Below, in pieces: positions 8,949 through 20,032 of a DNA stretch of 64,000 nt. The position numbers and the translations under genes were made by a program. The notes beneath the pieces were generated by a model, which saw nothing but the letters and a program-made list of their open reading frames with translations, had not been told where the DNA came from and ran no database searches. This DNA comes from Micrococcales bacterium 72-143. Lineage in GTDB: Bacteria > Actinomycetota > Actinomycetes > Actinomycetales > Microbacteriaceae. The stretch covers positions 62,001 to 126,000 of the forward strand of contig MKVM01000001.1 in the NCBI GenBank assembly GCA_001898835.1. Direction: 5' to 3'. Every line of letters starts with the position of its first letter. Position 1 is the stretch's first letter.

Positions 8949-9896
8949 GTGCATGCCATCGGAATCGACATCGGCGGAACGAAGATCGCGGGCGGACTCG
9001 TCGCCGAGGACGGCACGATCGTGCGCCAGGAGCGTCGCGCGACGCCAGCCGGCGACGGCGCCGAGATCATCCGGGCCGTCGTGGAGGTCGTGGAGAGCCT
9101 GCGGGGCGCCGAGGAGCTCGCCGCGGTCGGGGTCGCGGCTCCCGGCTTCATCGACGCCGCCCAGTCGACGGTGTACTACACGCCCAACATCCCCTGGCGC
9201 AGCGAGCCCCTGCGGGCCGATCTCGCGGCCAGGCTGCCGGGTCTCGACATCACGATCGACAACGACGCGAATGCGGCCGGTTGGGCGGAGTACCGCTTCG
9301 GCGCCGGTCGCGGCCACCGTGACATGACCCTGCTGACGATCGGCACCGGGGTGGGCGGCGCGATCGTCACCGACGGGCGCCTGCTGCGCGGCGGATTCGG
9401 CGCGGCCGCGGAGATCGGGCACATGCGCGTCGTGCCGGGCGGCCTCCCGTGCGGCTGCGGGCAGCGGGGCTGCATCGAGCAGTACGGTTCGGGGCGGGCG
9501 CTGCTGCGTTTCGCCAACGAGATCGCCGACCAGCGCGGCATCGGCCAGGCCCTCGCGGCGGCGCGCGAGGAGCAGGGCGAGCTCGACGGGCACCACGTGT
9601 ACGAGCTCATCGTCGCCGAGGACCCGGGCGCCCTCTACGCCTTGCGCGAGCTCGGCGGCTGGCTCGGCCAGGCGGCCGCCTCGCTCAGCGCCGTGCTCGA
9701 CCCGCAGGTTTTCGTATTCGGCGGCGGCGTCGCGGCGGCCGGAAAGCTGCTGCTCGAGCCGATCCGCGAGGCGTATCTCGCGCACCTGCCGGCCCGCGGG
9801 TTCCACCCGGAGCCGGGGTTCGCGACGGCCGAGCTCGTCAACGACGCGGGCGTCGTCGGCGCCGCGGACCTGGCACGCACCCACGCGAACGCGTGA
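8949..9896 (+). CDS. ROK family glucokinase/sugar kinase
   Basis: GIDIGGTKIAGGLV, GTGVGGAIV, GHMRVVPGGLPCGCGQRGCIEQ zinc motif. Confidence 0.92.
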   Translation: MHAIGIDIGGTKIAGGLVAEDGTIVRQERRATPAGDGAEIIRAVVEVVESLRGAEELAAVGVAAPGFIDAAQSTVYYTPNIPWRSEPLRADLAARLPGLDITIDNDANAAGWAEYRFGAGRGHRDMTLLTIGTGVGGAIVTDGRLLRGGFGAAAEIGHMRVVPGGLPCGCGQRGCIEQYGSGRALLRFANEIADQRGIGQALAAAREEQGELDGHHVYELIVAEDPGALYALRELGGWLGQAAASLSAVLDPQVFVFGGGVAAAGKLLLEPIREAYLAHLPARGFHPEPGFATAELVNDAGVVGAADLARTHANA

Positions 9897-9957
9897 GAAG
9901 CATGAGCTGCGCGGCATCCGTCGCGCCTAGAATCGGACGGCGGAAGGGAGGCGCGAC

Positions 9958-10653
9958 GTGTTCTACCTGTTCCTGAAGAACGTCATCGTCGGCCCGTTCC
10001 TGCTCTCCGTGTTCCGGCCGTGGGTGCGCGGGTACGAGAACGTGCCGCGCGACGGCGCGATCATCTTCGCGAGCAACCACCTCTCGTTCATGGACTCGAT
10101 CTTCCTGCCGCTCGTCGTCGACCGGCAGATCCGCTTCCTCGCGAAGAGCGAGTACTTCACCGGCCGCGGCATCAAGGGCCGCATCGTCCGCTGGTTCTTC
10201 CTCTCGATCGGGCAGCTGCCGATCGACCGCTCGGGCGGTAAGGCCTCCGAGGCCTCCCTCAACACCGGTCTCGACCATCTCGCCTCGGGCGGCTGGCTCG
10301 GGATCTACCCCGAGGGCACCCGCAGCCACGACGGACGGCTCTACCGCGGCCGCACGGGGATCGCGCGGATGGTGCTCGAAGCGGGTGTGCGGGTCGTCCC
10401 GGTCGCGATGGTCGACACCGAGAAGGTGATGCCGATCGGCGCGAAGCTGCCGAAGGTGCGCAAGGTCGGCGTCGTGTTCGGGGAGCCCCTCGACTTCTCC
10501 CGTTTCGCGGGCATGGAGGGCGACCGCTTCGTGCTGCGCTCGGTGACCGACGAAATCATGTACGAGCTCGCGCATCTGGGCGGCCAGGAGTACGTCGACG
10601 TGTACGCCTCGAGCGTCAAGGGGCGCCCGCAGGCGAAGCCGGCCGCCGAGTAG
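9958..10653 (+). CDS. plsC: 1-acyl-sn-glycerol-3-phosphate acyltransferase
   Basis: SNHLSFMDS (NHxxxxD) and YPEGTRSHDG motifs; GTG start. Confidence 0.9.
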   Translation: MFYLFLKNVIVGPFLLSVFRPWVRGYENVPRDGAIIFASNHLSFMDSIFLPLVVDRQIRFLAKSEYFTGRGIKGRIVRWFFLSIGQLPIDRSGGKASEASLNTGLDHLASGGWLGIYPEGTRSHDGRLYRGRTGIARMVLEAGVRVVPVAMVDTEKVMPIGAKLPKVRKVGVVFGEPLDFSRFAGMEGDRFVLRSVTDEIMYELAHLGGQEYVDVYASSVKGRPQAKPAAE

Positions 10654-10767
10654 CCGCGCAGCCGCCGAGCGCGCCGCCTCGCCCGTCAGCGTCGGCATCG
10701 GCCCTCGGATAGGCTCGACTGCTGGGCTCTCCGCCCGCATCCGACACCCGAGCCAGAGGAACCACCC

Positions 10768-12138
10768 GTGGTAGACCCGTCCGAGACCGTTGTGCAGGCA
10801 GATCCCGCCGTGATCGCCGGTCTCGACTATTGGCGCGAGCTGCCCATCAAGCAGCAGCCCGAGTGGTCCGACCCGGATGCGGTAGCCGCGGCGTCAGCGG
10901 AGCTCGCGACGCTCCCGCCGCTCGTGTTCGCCGGTGAGGTCGACATCCTGCGCGACCGTCTCGCCCGCGCGGCGCGCGGCGAGTCGTTCCTGCTGCAGGG
11001 CGGCGACTGCGCCGAGACCTTCGCGGGGGCGACCGCGGACCAGATCCGCAATCGCGTGAAGACGCTGCTGCAGATGGCGGTCGTGCTCACCTATGGCGCC
11101 TCGATGCCGATCGTGAAGATGGGCCGGATGGCGGGGCAGTTCGCAAAGCCGCGCTCGAGCGACTTCGAGACCCGTGGCGACGTCACGCTGCCGGCCTACC
11201 GCGGCGACATCGTGAACGGCTACGACTTCACGGCCGAATCGCGTCAGGCCGACCCGAAGCGGCTCGTGCAGGGCTACCACACGGCCGCCTCGACGCTGAA
11301 CCTCATCCGCGCGTTCACGCAGGGCGGCTTCGCCGACCTCCGTCAGGTGCACTCGTGGAACAAGGGCTTCGCGGCGAACCCCGCCAACCAGCGCTACGAG
11401 GGGCTCGCGAAGGAGATCGACCGCGCGATCCGCTTCATGGAGGCCGCCGGTGCCGACTTCGATGAGCTCAAGCGCGTCGAGTTCTACACCTCGCACGAGG
11501 GTCTGCTCATGGATTACGAGCGGCCCATGACACGCATCGACTCGCGCAACGGCACGCCCGTCAACACCTCAGCCCACTTCCTGTGGATCGGGGAGCGCAC
11601 ACGCGAGCTCGACGGCGCCCACGTCGACTACTTCTCGCGCATCCGCAACCCCATCGGCGTGAAGCTCGGGCCCTCGACGACGGCCGACGCGATGGAGCGG
11701 CTCATCGACAAGCTCGACCCCGAGCGCGAGCCGGGCCGGCTGACCTTCATCACGCGGATGGGCGCGGGCAAGATCCGCGACGCACTGCCGCCGCTGCTCG
11801 AGGCGATCAAGGGCCTCGACGCGACTCCGCTGTGGGTCACCGATCCCATGCACGGCAACGGCATCACGACCCCGACGGGCTACAAGACGCGGCGCTTCGA
11901 CGACGTGGTCGACGAGGTGCGCGGCTTCTTCGAGGCGCACCGCAACGCGGGCACGCACCCGGGCGGCATCCACGTGGAGCTCACGGGCGACGATGTCACC
12001 GAGTGCCTCGGCGGCTCGGAGATGATCGACGAGGCGACCCTGGCGACGCGCTACGAGTCGCTGTGCGACCCGCGCCTCAACCACATGCAGTCGCTCGAAC
12101 TCGCGTTCCTCGTCGCGGAGGAGCTCTCCGCACGGTGA
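10768..12138 (+). CDS. aroG: 3-deoxy-7-phosphoheptulonate synthase, class II
   Basis: LLQGGDCAETF, KMGRMAGQFAKPRS, WVTDPMHGN, GGIHVELTGDDVTEC. Confidence 0.96.
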   Translation: MVDPSETVVQADPAVIAGLDYWRELPIKQQPEWSDPDAVAAASAELATLPPLVFAGEVDILRDRLARAARGESFLLQGGDCAETFAGATADQIRNRVKTLLQMAVVLTYGASMPIVKMGRMAGQFAKPRSSDFETRGDVTLPAYRGDIVNGYDFTAESRQADPKRLVQGYHTAASTLNLIRAFTQGGFADLRQVHSWNKGFAANPANQRYEGLAKEIDRAIRFMEAAGADFDELKRVEFYTSHEGLLMDYERPMTRIDSRNGTPVNTSAHFLWIGERTRELDGAHVDYFSRIRNPIGVKLGPSTTADAMERLIDKLDPEREPGRLTFITRMGAGKIRDALPPLLEAIKGLDATPLWVTDPMHGNGITTPTGYKTRRFDDVVDEVRGFFEAHRNAGTHPGGIHVELTGDDVTECLGGSEMIDEATLATRYESLCDPRLNHMQSLELAFLVAEELSAR

Positions 12139-12162
12139 GCGCCTCCGCGAGCGGAGGCCCGC

Positions 12163-12165
<3 letters not shown>
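12136..12165. terminator. Putative bidirectional hairpin overlapping both stop codons of the convergent aroG/kinase pair
   Basis: tgagc-gcctccgc-ga-gcggaggc-cc-gctca: 8-bp inner and 5-bp outer stems; no U-tract. Confidence 0.55.
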
Positions 12166-14094
<1,929 letters not shown>

Positions 14095-14168
14095 CTTTCG
14101 AGTGTAGGAGGGCGTGTCTGAGTACCCCGGTTGCCACGCGGCCACCGGCACCGTCTCGAGCGGCTCGG

Positions 14169-15530
14169 TCAGCCCAGTTGCGCCAGCCACGAGGTTGCGC
14201 TCGTCTCCCACTTGGCGTAAGCGTTCGGGTAGGCGGAGATCTGGACGGCCTGCGCCGCCTGGGTGAGGCTCATCGACTGCCAGCCGGCGATGTCGAGCAG
14301 CCCGCGGGTCTTGCCCTTGTTGGGGTTCGAGGGGCCGCCGTAGAAGAGGCGCGCGGCGTGCGAGGCGTTGAGGATCTGGTCCTTCGTGCCCCAGCCGGTG
14401 CTCGGGCGCTGCTGGAACAGGCCGATCGAGTCCCGGTCGCCGTAGTCGATGTTGCGGAGGCTCGACTCCTGCATGGCGGCGGCGAGCGCGATGACGATGC
14501 CGCGGTCGGGCACGCCGAGCTCACGGCCGACCTGGATGATGATGCGCGCGTTGGCCGCCATCTCCGAGGTCAGCCCCGTGACGGTGGTGCCGTCCTGGAC
14601 GACGTTGACGCCGGGGACGGTGAGAGCGCGGCCCGCGTAGATGATGCTCGACCAGGACAGCCCGTTGGCGTCGAGTATCGCCTGGATGCTCACCCCGAAG
14701 GTGCGTGCGATCGAGGAGATGGTGTCGCCCGACTTGATGAGGTAGCTCGAGTTCAGCACGGGCGCGGGGCTCGACACGACGGGCGTGGTGGGCTCGGCGG
14801 GCTGCTCGGGCGCGGGGGCCGGTTGGGCGGGAGTGGGCTGGGCCGGCGTGACGGACGACACGTTCTCGGCGGCGAGCACCGTGCCGGGGATGGCGATCGT
14901 CTGACCCGGGTAGATGATGCTGGACCAGCCGAGGCCGTTGGCGGTCAGCACCGACTGGGTCGACACGCCGAACTTGGCGGCGATCCGGCTGATGGTGTCG
15001 CCCTTCTGGATCGTGTAACGCCCCCCGGTCGTCGCGGCGACGGGGGCGGCGGGCACGGGCGCCGGAGTGGAGGCGCCGCCCGTGAGCTTGAGCACCTGGC
15101 CGGGGAAGATGAGCGACTTCCAGCCGAGGCCGTTGAGGGCGAGCACGCTCGCGGTCGCGAGCCCGTATCGCCCCGCGATGCTCGAGACGGTGTCGCCCGC
15201 CTTGACGGTGTAGCTCGCGGGGGCCGAGGCCTGCGCCTTGACCGCGCTCGTGGCGGATGCGGCGGCGACGGCCGCGCGTACCGTGCTGCCGAGGGTGGTC
15301 TTCGGCTTCGCGGGCTTCCGCTCCGCGGAGGGTGCCGCATCCGCCGAGGCGACGGCGCCGGTCACCGTGAGGGCGCCGGTGAGCACGATCGGCATCGTCG
15401 CCATCATGCCCTTCGCGATGGCTGCGGGGACGGCGGTCTCGCGCGGCGCGCGAGGAGGGGCCGACGGTGTCGGTGCGAGGCCCGCGAACACCGCGCGCGC
15501 GCGATCCTCGACCTCATGCGTGTGCTGCAT
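14169..15530 (-). CDS. Triple-LysM cell-wall protein with C-terminal hydrolase/transglycosylase-like domain
   Basis: Three LysM repeats (YTVKAGDTVSSIAGRYG..., YTIQKGDTISRIAAKFG..., YLIKSGDTISSIARTFG...) and a C-terminal AAAMQESSLRNIDYGDRDSIGLFQQRPS domain. Confidence 0.9.
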   Translation of the reverse strand: MQHTHEVEDRARAVFAGLAPTPSAPPRAPRETAVPAAIAKGMMATMPIVLTGALTVTGAVASADAAPSAERKPAKPKTTLGSTVRAAVAAASATSAVKAQASAPASYTVKAGDTVSSIAGRYGLATASVLALNGLGWKSLIFPGQVLKLTGGASTPAPVPAAPVAATTGGRYTIQKGDTISRIAAKFGVSTQSVLTANGLGWSSIIYPGQTIAIPGTVLAAENVSSVTPAQPTPAQPAPAPEQPAEPTTPVVSSPAPVLNSSYLIKSGDTISSIARTFGVSIQAILDANGLSWSSIIYAGRALTVPGVNVVQDGTTVTGLTSEMAANARIIIQVGRELGVPDRGIVIALAAAMQESSLRNIDYGDRDSIGLFQQRPSTGWGTKDQILNASHAARLFYGGPSNPNKGKTRGLLDIAGWQSMSLTQAAQAVQISAYPNAYAKWETSATSWLAQLG

Positions 15531-15569
15531 CGCCGTCCTGCCTTCCCCCCGGCCCGGGGCGTTTCCGGT

Positions 15570-15660
15570 TCGGGGATAACGTGTCACAGATGTTTAATAG
15601 TGTCAATTACCGTGGCTCATGTTGTTTGAGTTCATCTGTTCGTAACATTTCGCGCCTGCG
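15570..15660. promoter_or_regulatory. AT-rich divergent promoter region with inverted acagatg/catctgt and GATAACG/CGTAAC-like motifs
   Basis: Local AT enrichment between divergent genes; acagatg 15586-15592 and catctgt 15633-15639. Confidence 0.5.
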
Positions 15661-15677
15661 GGTCGGGCGGGTGCGTC

Positions 15678-16031
15678 ATGCACGCTAGGAGGGTGACCGA
15701 ACCCGCCTCCGAGTGGCTCACCGTCCCCGATCTCGTCGATGCCCTCGGCATCACACCCGGCAAGGTGCACCGGCTCCTCGAAGACCGCCAGCTGCTCGCC
15801 CTACGCGTCGACGGGGTGCTGCGCGTGCCGGCGGCGTTCCTGCGCGACGGCGAGCCGCTGCACGAGCTCCGCGGCACGCTCATGTTGCTCGCCGACTCCG
15901 GCTACACCGACGAGGAGGCCATGCACTGGCTCACCACCGAGGACGACACGCTCGGCGTCGCCCCGGTGGAGGCGCTGCGCGCCGGTCGCAAGGCCGAGGT
16001 GCGGCGCGTCGCGCAGGCGCTGGCCTTCTAG
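15678..16031 (+). CDS. Rv2175c-like winged-helix DNA-binding protein
   Basis: WLTVPDLVDALGITPGKVHRLLEDRQLLALRVDGVLRVPAAF; resembles mycobacterial Rv2175c in sequence and neighbourhood (PknL, aroG). Confidence 0.8.
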   Translation: MHARRVTEPASEWLTVPDLVDALGITPGKVHRLLEDRQLLALRVDGVLRVPAAFLRDGEPLHELRGTLMLLADSGYTDEEAMHWLTTEDDTLGVAPVEALRAGRKAEVRRVAQALAF

Positions 16032-18163
16032 CTCGTCAGCACCACGAGCTGCTGCGTCGCGCGCGTCATCGCCACGTAGCGGTCGACGGCGCCCTCGATC
16101 CCCTCGCCCCAGGTCTCGGGGGCGACGAGCAGCACGAGGTCGAACTCGAGTCCCTTCGCGAGCTGGGGCGTGAGCGAGCGCACCCGGGCGGATCCGGTGA
16201 AGCCCTCGTCCCCGATGACGCACGCGACGCCCTCCGCGTGCTCGACGAGCCACGCATCCAGCACGGCGTCGCGCTCGCTCCGGGGGAGGTGTCGCACGGG
16301 GTACCCGCTGCGCCGGATGGCGACCGGCACGTTCGCGTCCGGGATCGCGGCGCGGATGACGGGCTCGGCCTGCGCCATCACCTCCTCGGGCGTGCGGTAG
16401 TTGACCGTCAGCGAGGCGAGCCGCACCTGCGGCAGCCCGACACGGGCGAGCCGGTCCTCCCAGCTCTCGCGGAACCCGTGTCGCGCCTGCGCCCGGTCGC
16501 CCACGATCGTGAGGCTGTGCGAGGGGGTGCGACGCAGCAGCATCGTCCACTCGGCGTCGGTGAGCTCCTGGGCCTCGTCGACGACGAGGTGCGCGTAGGG
16601 GCCGGCGAGCGCGTCGGGCGTCAGGGCGGGGAGCGCGTCCTCGTCGATGAGCCGATCGGCGAACGGCTCCTGGCGCAGCGCCTGCACCTCGCCCTCGTGG
16701 TCGTCGTCGGCGGCGATCAGGTCGTCGACGACGCGTTGGCGCACCTCGCGCTCCTCGGCGAGCGCCGCCGCCCGGAGGCGGGCGACCCGTGCCGCGTCCG
16801 GGTCGCCGATACGTGCCCGTGCGGCGTCGAGGTAGGGGAGGTCGGCGGTCGTCCAGGCCCTGCCGTCCTCGCGCGTCAGCGTCTCCACCTCGGCATCCGC
16901 GAGCCAGGGCGCGGTGATGCGGAGGTAGGCAGGCACCGTCCACAGGTCGGCGACGACACCCGCCGGATCGAGCAGCGGCCAGGCGCGCGCGAAGGTGCGC
17001 GTGAGCTCGCGGTGCTGCGCGAGGGCGCGGCGCAGGAGGTGCGGGGGCGTCTCGGTGTCGAACTGGTCGGTGAGGATCTCGAGCACCGACTCCCACACCA
17101 CCGCGCGGGCCTCGTTGTGGGTCGTGCCCGGCTCGACCGCGTCGAAGGCCTCCGCCCACTCCGCGGGGCCGATCCAGGCCGCACCCCACGGCGTCTCCAC
17201 CGAGAGCTCGTCCGCCGGGGGTCGCTCGTAGCCGCGCACCGCGTTCTCGACGGCGTCGACGAGTCGCGCGGACGCCTTCAGGCGCGCGACCTCGGCATCC
17301 GTCTCCTCGCCGGCGCCGCGGCCCTCGGGCACCAGGTCGCGCAGGGTGCAGGTCTGCACGCCCTCCTCGCCGAGGCTCGGCAGGACGTCGGCGACGTAGG
17401 AGAGGTAGGGCTCGTGCGGACCGACGAAGAGCACGCCGCCGCGCCGATGCCCGAGCCGCGGGTCGGCGTACAGCAGGTAGGCGGTGCGGTGCAGCGCCAC
17501 GACGGTCTTGCCCGTGCCCGGGCCGCCGTCGACCACGAGGGGCCCGCGGGAGGAGGCGCGGATGATGGCGTCCTGGTCGGCCTGGATCGTCGCGAGCACG
17601 TCGCGCATCTGCGGCGACCGGCTGGCGCCGAGGCTCGCGATGAACGCCGACTGGTCGTCGAGCGCCGCGTTCTGCTCGAGCCCCTCCGCCGTGAACACCT
17701 CGTCCCAGTAGTCGGTGACGCGACCGCGCGTCCAGCGGTAACGACGGCGGCTCGCGAGGCCCATGGGGTCCGCGTGCGTCGCCGCGAAGAAGGGCTCGGC
17801 GGCGGGCGCCCGCCAGTCGACGAGCAGGCGGGTGCCGTCCGCGTCGGCGAGGCTCAGGCGGCCGACGTAGACGGGCTCGGCGTCGTCCGCGGCGACCATG
17901 CGCCCGAGGCACACGTCGAGGCCGAAGCGGCGCAGCATCCGGATGCGTCCCGCGAGCTCGTGCACCTCGAGGTCGCGCTCGAGCACCTCCTGGTTGTTCT
18001 CGCCCTCCCGCAGCCGCGCGGCCGAGAGACGCGCCTCTAGCTCGGCGAGCTGCCGGGAGACGGCCGCGGCGATCGCCTCGAACCGCCGCTCGTCTCCCGC
18101 GATGAGCGCGGGATCCGCCTTCGCGGCGAGACGATCGGGGAGGTCGAAGAGGGGCGCGGTCAT
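16028..18163 (-). CDS. UvrD-like superfamily 1 helicase, HelD/HelR-type RNA polymerase recycling protein
   Basis: GPLVVDGGPGTGKTVVALHRTAYLLY, HLVVDEAQELTDAEW, NYRTPEEV, YVAMTRATQQLVVL; coiled N-terminal arm. Confidence 0.8.
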   Translation of the reverse strand: MTAPLFDLPDRLAAKADPALIAGDERRFEAIAAAVSRQLAELEARLSAARLREGENNQEVLERDLEVHELAGRIRMLRRFGLDVCLGRMVAADDAEPVYVGRLSLADADGTRLLVDWRAPAAEPFFAATHADPMGLASRRRYRWTRGRVTDYWDEVFTAEGLEQNAALDDQSAFIASLGASRSPQMRDVLATIQADQDAIIRASSRGPLVVDGGPGTGKTVVALHRTAYLLYADPRLGHRRGGVLFVGPHEPYLSYVADVLPSLGEEGVQTCTLRDLVPEGRGAGEETDAEVARLKASARLVDAVENAVRGYERPPADELSVETPWGAAWIGPAEWAEAFDAVEPGTTHNEARAVVWESVLEILTDQFDTETPPHLLRRALAQHRELTRTFARAWPLLDPAGVVADLWTVPAYLRITAPWLADAEVETLTREDGRAWTTADLPYLDAARARIGDPDAARVARLRAAALAEEREVRQRVVDDLIAADDDHEGEVQALRQEPFADRLIDEDALPALTPDALAGPYAHLVVDEAQELTDAEWTMLLRRTPSHSLTIVGDRAQARHGFRESWEDRLARVGLPQVRLASLTVNYRTPEEVMAQAEPVIRAAIPDANVPVAIRRSGYPVRHLPRSERDAVLDAWLVEHAEGVACVIGDEGFTGSARVRSLTPQLAKGLEFDLVLLVAPETWGEGIEGAVDRYVAMTRATQQLVVLTS

Positions 18164-18280
18164 GTGGCGGCTCCAGGGATGCGGTGGGATGAAGGCGGCC
18201 TGCCATCGTCACACGGGCCCGGCGACTTGTCACCGGGCGGCCGCGCAGGCTGGGGGAGTATCCTGGAGGCGGCGAGGGGG

Positions 18281-19408
18281 TCAGGCGTCCCGACGGGTGA
18301 CGCGATCGGCGAGCTGCGACAGCTCCTCCCGCGCCGAACCGCTCAGCGGGGCCTCGGCGAGGGCCTCCCGCGCGACGCGCACGTTGTGCGCGATGATCCG
18401 CTCGACCTGGTCGGCCGCGCCGCTGTCGCGCACGGTGTTCTGCAGCATCCGCACCTGCGCGTCGTCGAGCGAGGGGTCGCCGAGCAGCTCGTCGAGCACC
18501 CGCACCGCCGTCGGCGGCATCTTCTGCCGGGCGAGGCCGATGAGCACCGTGCGCTTGCCCTCCCGGAGGTCGTCGCCCGAGGGCTTCCCCGTCACCTCAG
18601 GGTCGCCGAAGACGCCGAGCATGTCGTCGCGCAGCTGGAAGGCGACGCCGAGGGGGAGCCCGAACTCGCGCAGTGCCGCGAGCTGGGCGAGCGACCCGCC
18701 CGCGAGCGCTCCGCCGATCGCGAGGGGAGCCTCGACGCTGTACTTGGCGGACTTGTAGACGATCACGCGGTGAGCGCGGGGGAGCGCCTCGGCATCCGGC
18801 CGGGATCGCCAGGAGTCCTCCTCGAGGACGTCGAGGTACTGGCCGGCGGTGACCTCGGTGCGCATCCGGAAGAACTCGGCGCGCGCGGATCTGGCCGCCT
18901 CGCGGTCGGCGAGCTCGGCGAGCCCCTCTTCGAAGAGCTCGTCGCTCCAGCCGAGGAGCAGGTCGCCGAGCAGGATGGCGGTCGAGGTGCCGAACGCCGC
19001 CGCGTCACCGTCCCATCCCTGCCGCCGGTGCAGCGTCTCGAAGGCGCGGTGGGCGGACGGGCGCCCCCGGCGCAGGTCGGAGCTGTCGATGATGTCGTCG
19101 TGCACGAGGGCAGCCGCGTGGAAGAGCTCGAGCGCCGCCGCGACGGAGACGACGGCGGGGAGCGCCTGGGAGGCGTCCGGACCGTCGAGCTCGGCGAGCT
19201 CGCCGTCGGCGGTGATCGCGGCGACCGACTGCCAGCCCCAGTAGCAGAACAGCGCCCGGAACCGCTTGCCGCCCGTGAGCAGCTCGCGCGCCTGCTGCAC
19301 GAGGGGGGCGAGGTCGGGGGAGATCTCGGCGAGGGCGGTCTCATGGGCGGCGAGTGCGTCGTCGATCCGAACGGCTATGCGGTCGACTAACCGCGTACTC
19401 CCAGGCAC
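18281..19408 (-). CDS. Polyprenyl (geranylgeranyl-type) diphosphate synthase
   Basis: LVHDDIIDSSDLRRG first Asp-rich motif; FQLRDDMLGVFGD second motif. Confidence 0.93.
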   Translation of the reverse strand: MPGSTRLVDRIAVRIDDALAAHETALAEISPDLAPLVQQARELLTGGKRFRALFCYWGWQSVAAITADGELAELDGPDASQALPAVVSVAAALELFHAAALVHDDIIDSSDLRRGRPSAHRAFETLHRRQGWDGDAAAFGTSTAILLGDLLLGWSDELFEEGLAELADREAARSARAEFFRMRTEVTAGQYLDVLEEDSWRSRPDAEALPRAHRVIVYKSAKYSVEAPLAIGGALAGGSLAQLAALREFGLPLGVAFQLRDDMLGVFGDPEVTGKPSGDDLREGKRTVLIGLARQKMPPTAVRVLDELLGDPSLDDAQVRMLQNTVRDSGAADQVERIIAHNVRVAREALAEAPLSGSAREELSQLADRVTRRDA

Positions 19409-19492
19409 GCGCCTAGCCTAGCCAGCCGACACGCGCCTACAATCGAGTCACCGGCGACACCCGTGGGCGCCGGATGCCTGAAGGAGCTCGAG

Positions 19493-19789
19493 ATGCCGCT
19501 TTCGGAACAGGAGCAGCGCCTCCTCGACGAGATGGAGCGCAACCTCTACCACAGTGAGGCGGAGGACGTCACGACCGTCGGCGCGCGCCCGGGCCGGGCC
19601 AACGGCACCGCCATCGTGGTCGCCGCGATCGGGGTGCTCCTGGGGCTCGCGCTGCTCGTCACCGGCGTCATCGTCCGGCAGCCGCTCGTCGGCATCCTGG
19701 GCTTCGCGGCGATGTTCGCGGGGGTCGTGCTCGTCGTGGCGCCGCCGCTGCGGCTCACGGTGCCGTCCCGTCCGCGCACGCGGGACTGA
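19493..19789 (+). CDS. DUF3040 family membrane protein
   Basis: MPLSEQEQRLLDEMERNLY start plus two hydrophobic segments; AAGGAG RBS. Confidence 0.88.
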   Translation: MPLSEQEQRLLDEMERNLYHSEAEDVTTVGARPGRANGTAIVVAAIGVLLGLALLVTGVIVRQPLVGILGFAAMFAGVVLVVAPPLRLTVPSRPRTRD

Positions 19790-19822
19790 TCCGCACCCCG
19801 ACCCGCACTTTCTGACCTCGTG

Positions 19823-19847
19823 AGGCCGGCCTTCGGGCCGGCCTTTT
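19823..19847 (+). terminator. Intrinsic terminator
   Basis: aggccggcc-ttcg-ggccggcct followed by ttt: 9-bp perfect stem, UUCG loop, short U-tract. Confidence 0.9.
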
Positions 19848-19868
19848 CGCATGCCTGCGTGGGGGCGA

Positions 19869-19997
19869 TTCCACCCCAAAGCCCTCCACCTTCCTCCACG
19901 CCCTGCTTCCCTTGTGTTTTCAGGCGTGTTGCGGGTCTCTGTGTCTATTTTTCCCTGATTTTGCTTGTTTGGTGGTGGAGTGTGGAGTAAAGTGGAG
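19869..19997. promoter_or_regulatory. Candidate MraZ-box region upstream of mraZ: three GTGGAG boxes on + (19975, 19982, 19992) and CTCCAC boxes (19884, 19894) plus a TTCCAC at 19869
   Basis: Direct reading of repeated hexamers with 7/10 bp (plus) and 10 bp (minus) register. Confidence 0.55.
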
Positions 19998-20032
19998 CAA
20001 ACCTGGATCCGGCCGGAGCGAAGGGGGACGAC

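Noticed and set aside
6987-9917. 976-aa minus ORF spanning fadD and the ROK kinase
   Set aside because: Out-of-frame translation of fadD (RRRPRR-rich); real frames give recognisable FadD and ROK proteins.
10788-10805. Extra copy of the 463-587 repeat (gttgtgcaggcagat) at the aroG start
   Set aside because: Partial match within coding sequence (VVQADP); likely chance similarity.
15531-15677. ydaO-type c-di-AMP riboswitch before the LysM gene
   Set aside because: The leader is only ~50-150 nt and lacks the conserved motifs and multi-stem architecture expected.
18164-18280. Rifamycin-associated element upstream of the HelR-like gene
   Set aside because: Only short fortuitous repeats (caccgggc / cacgggcccgg) seen; no long inverted repeat.
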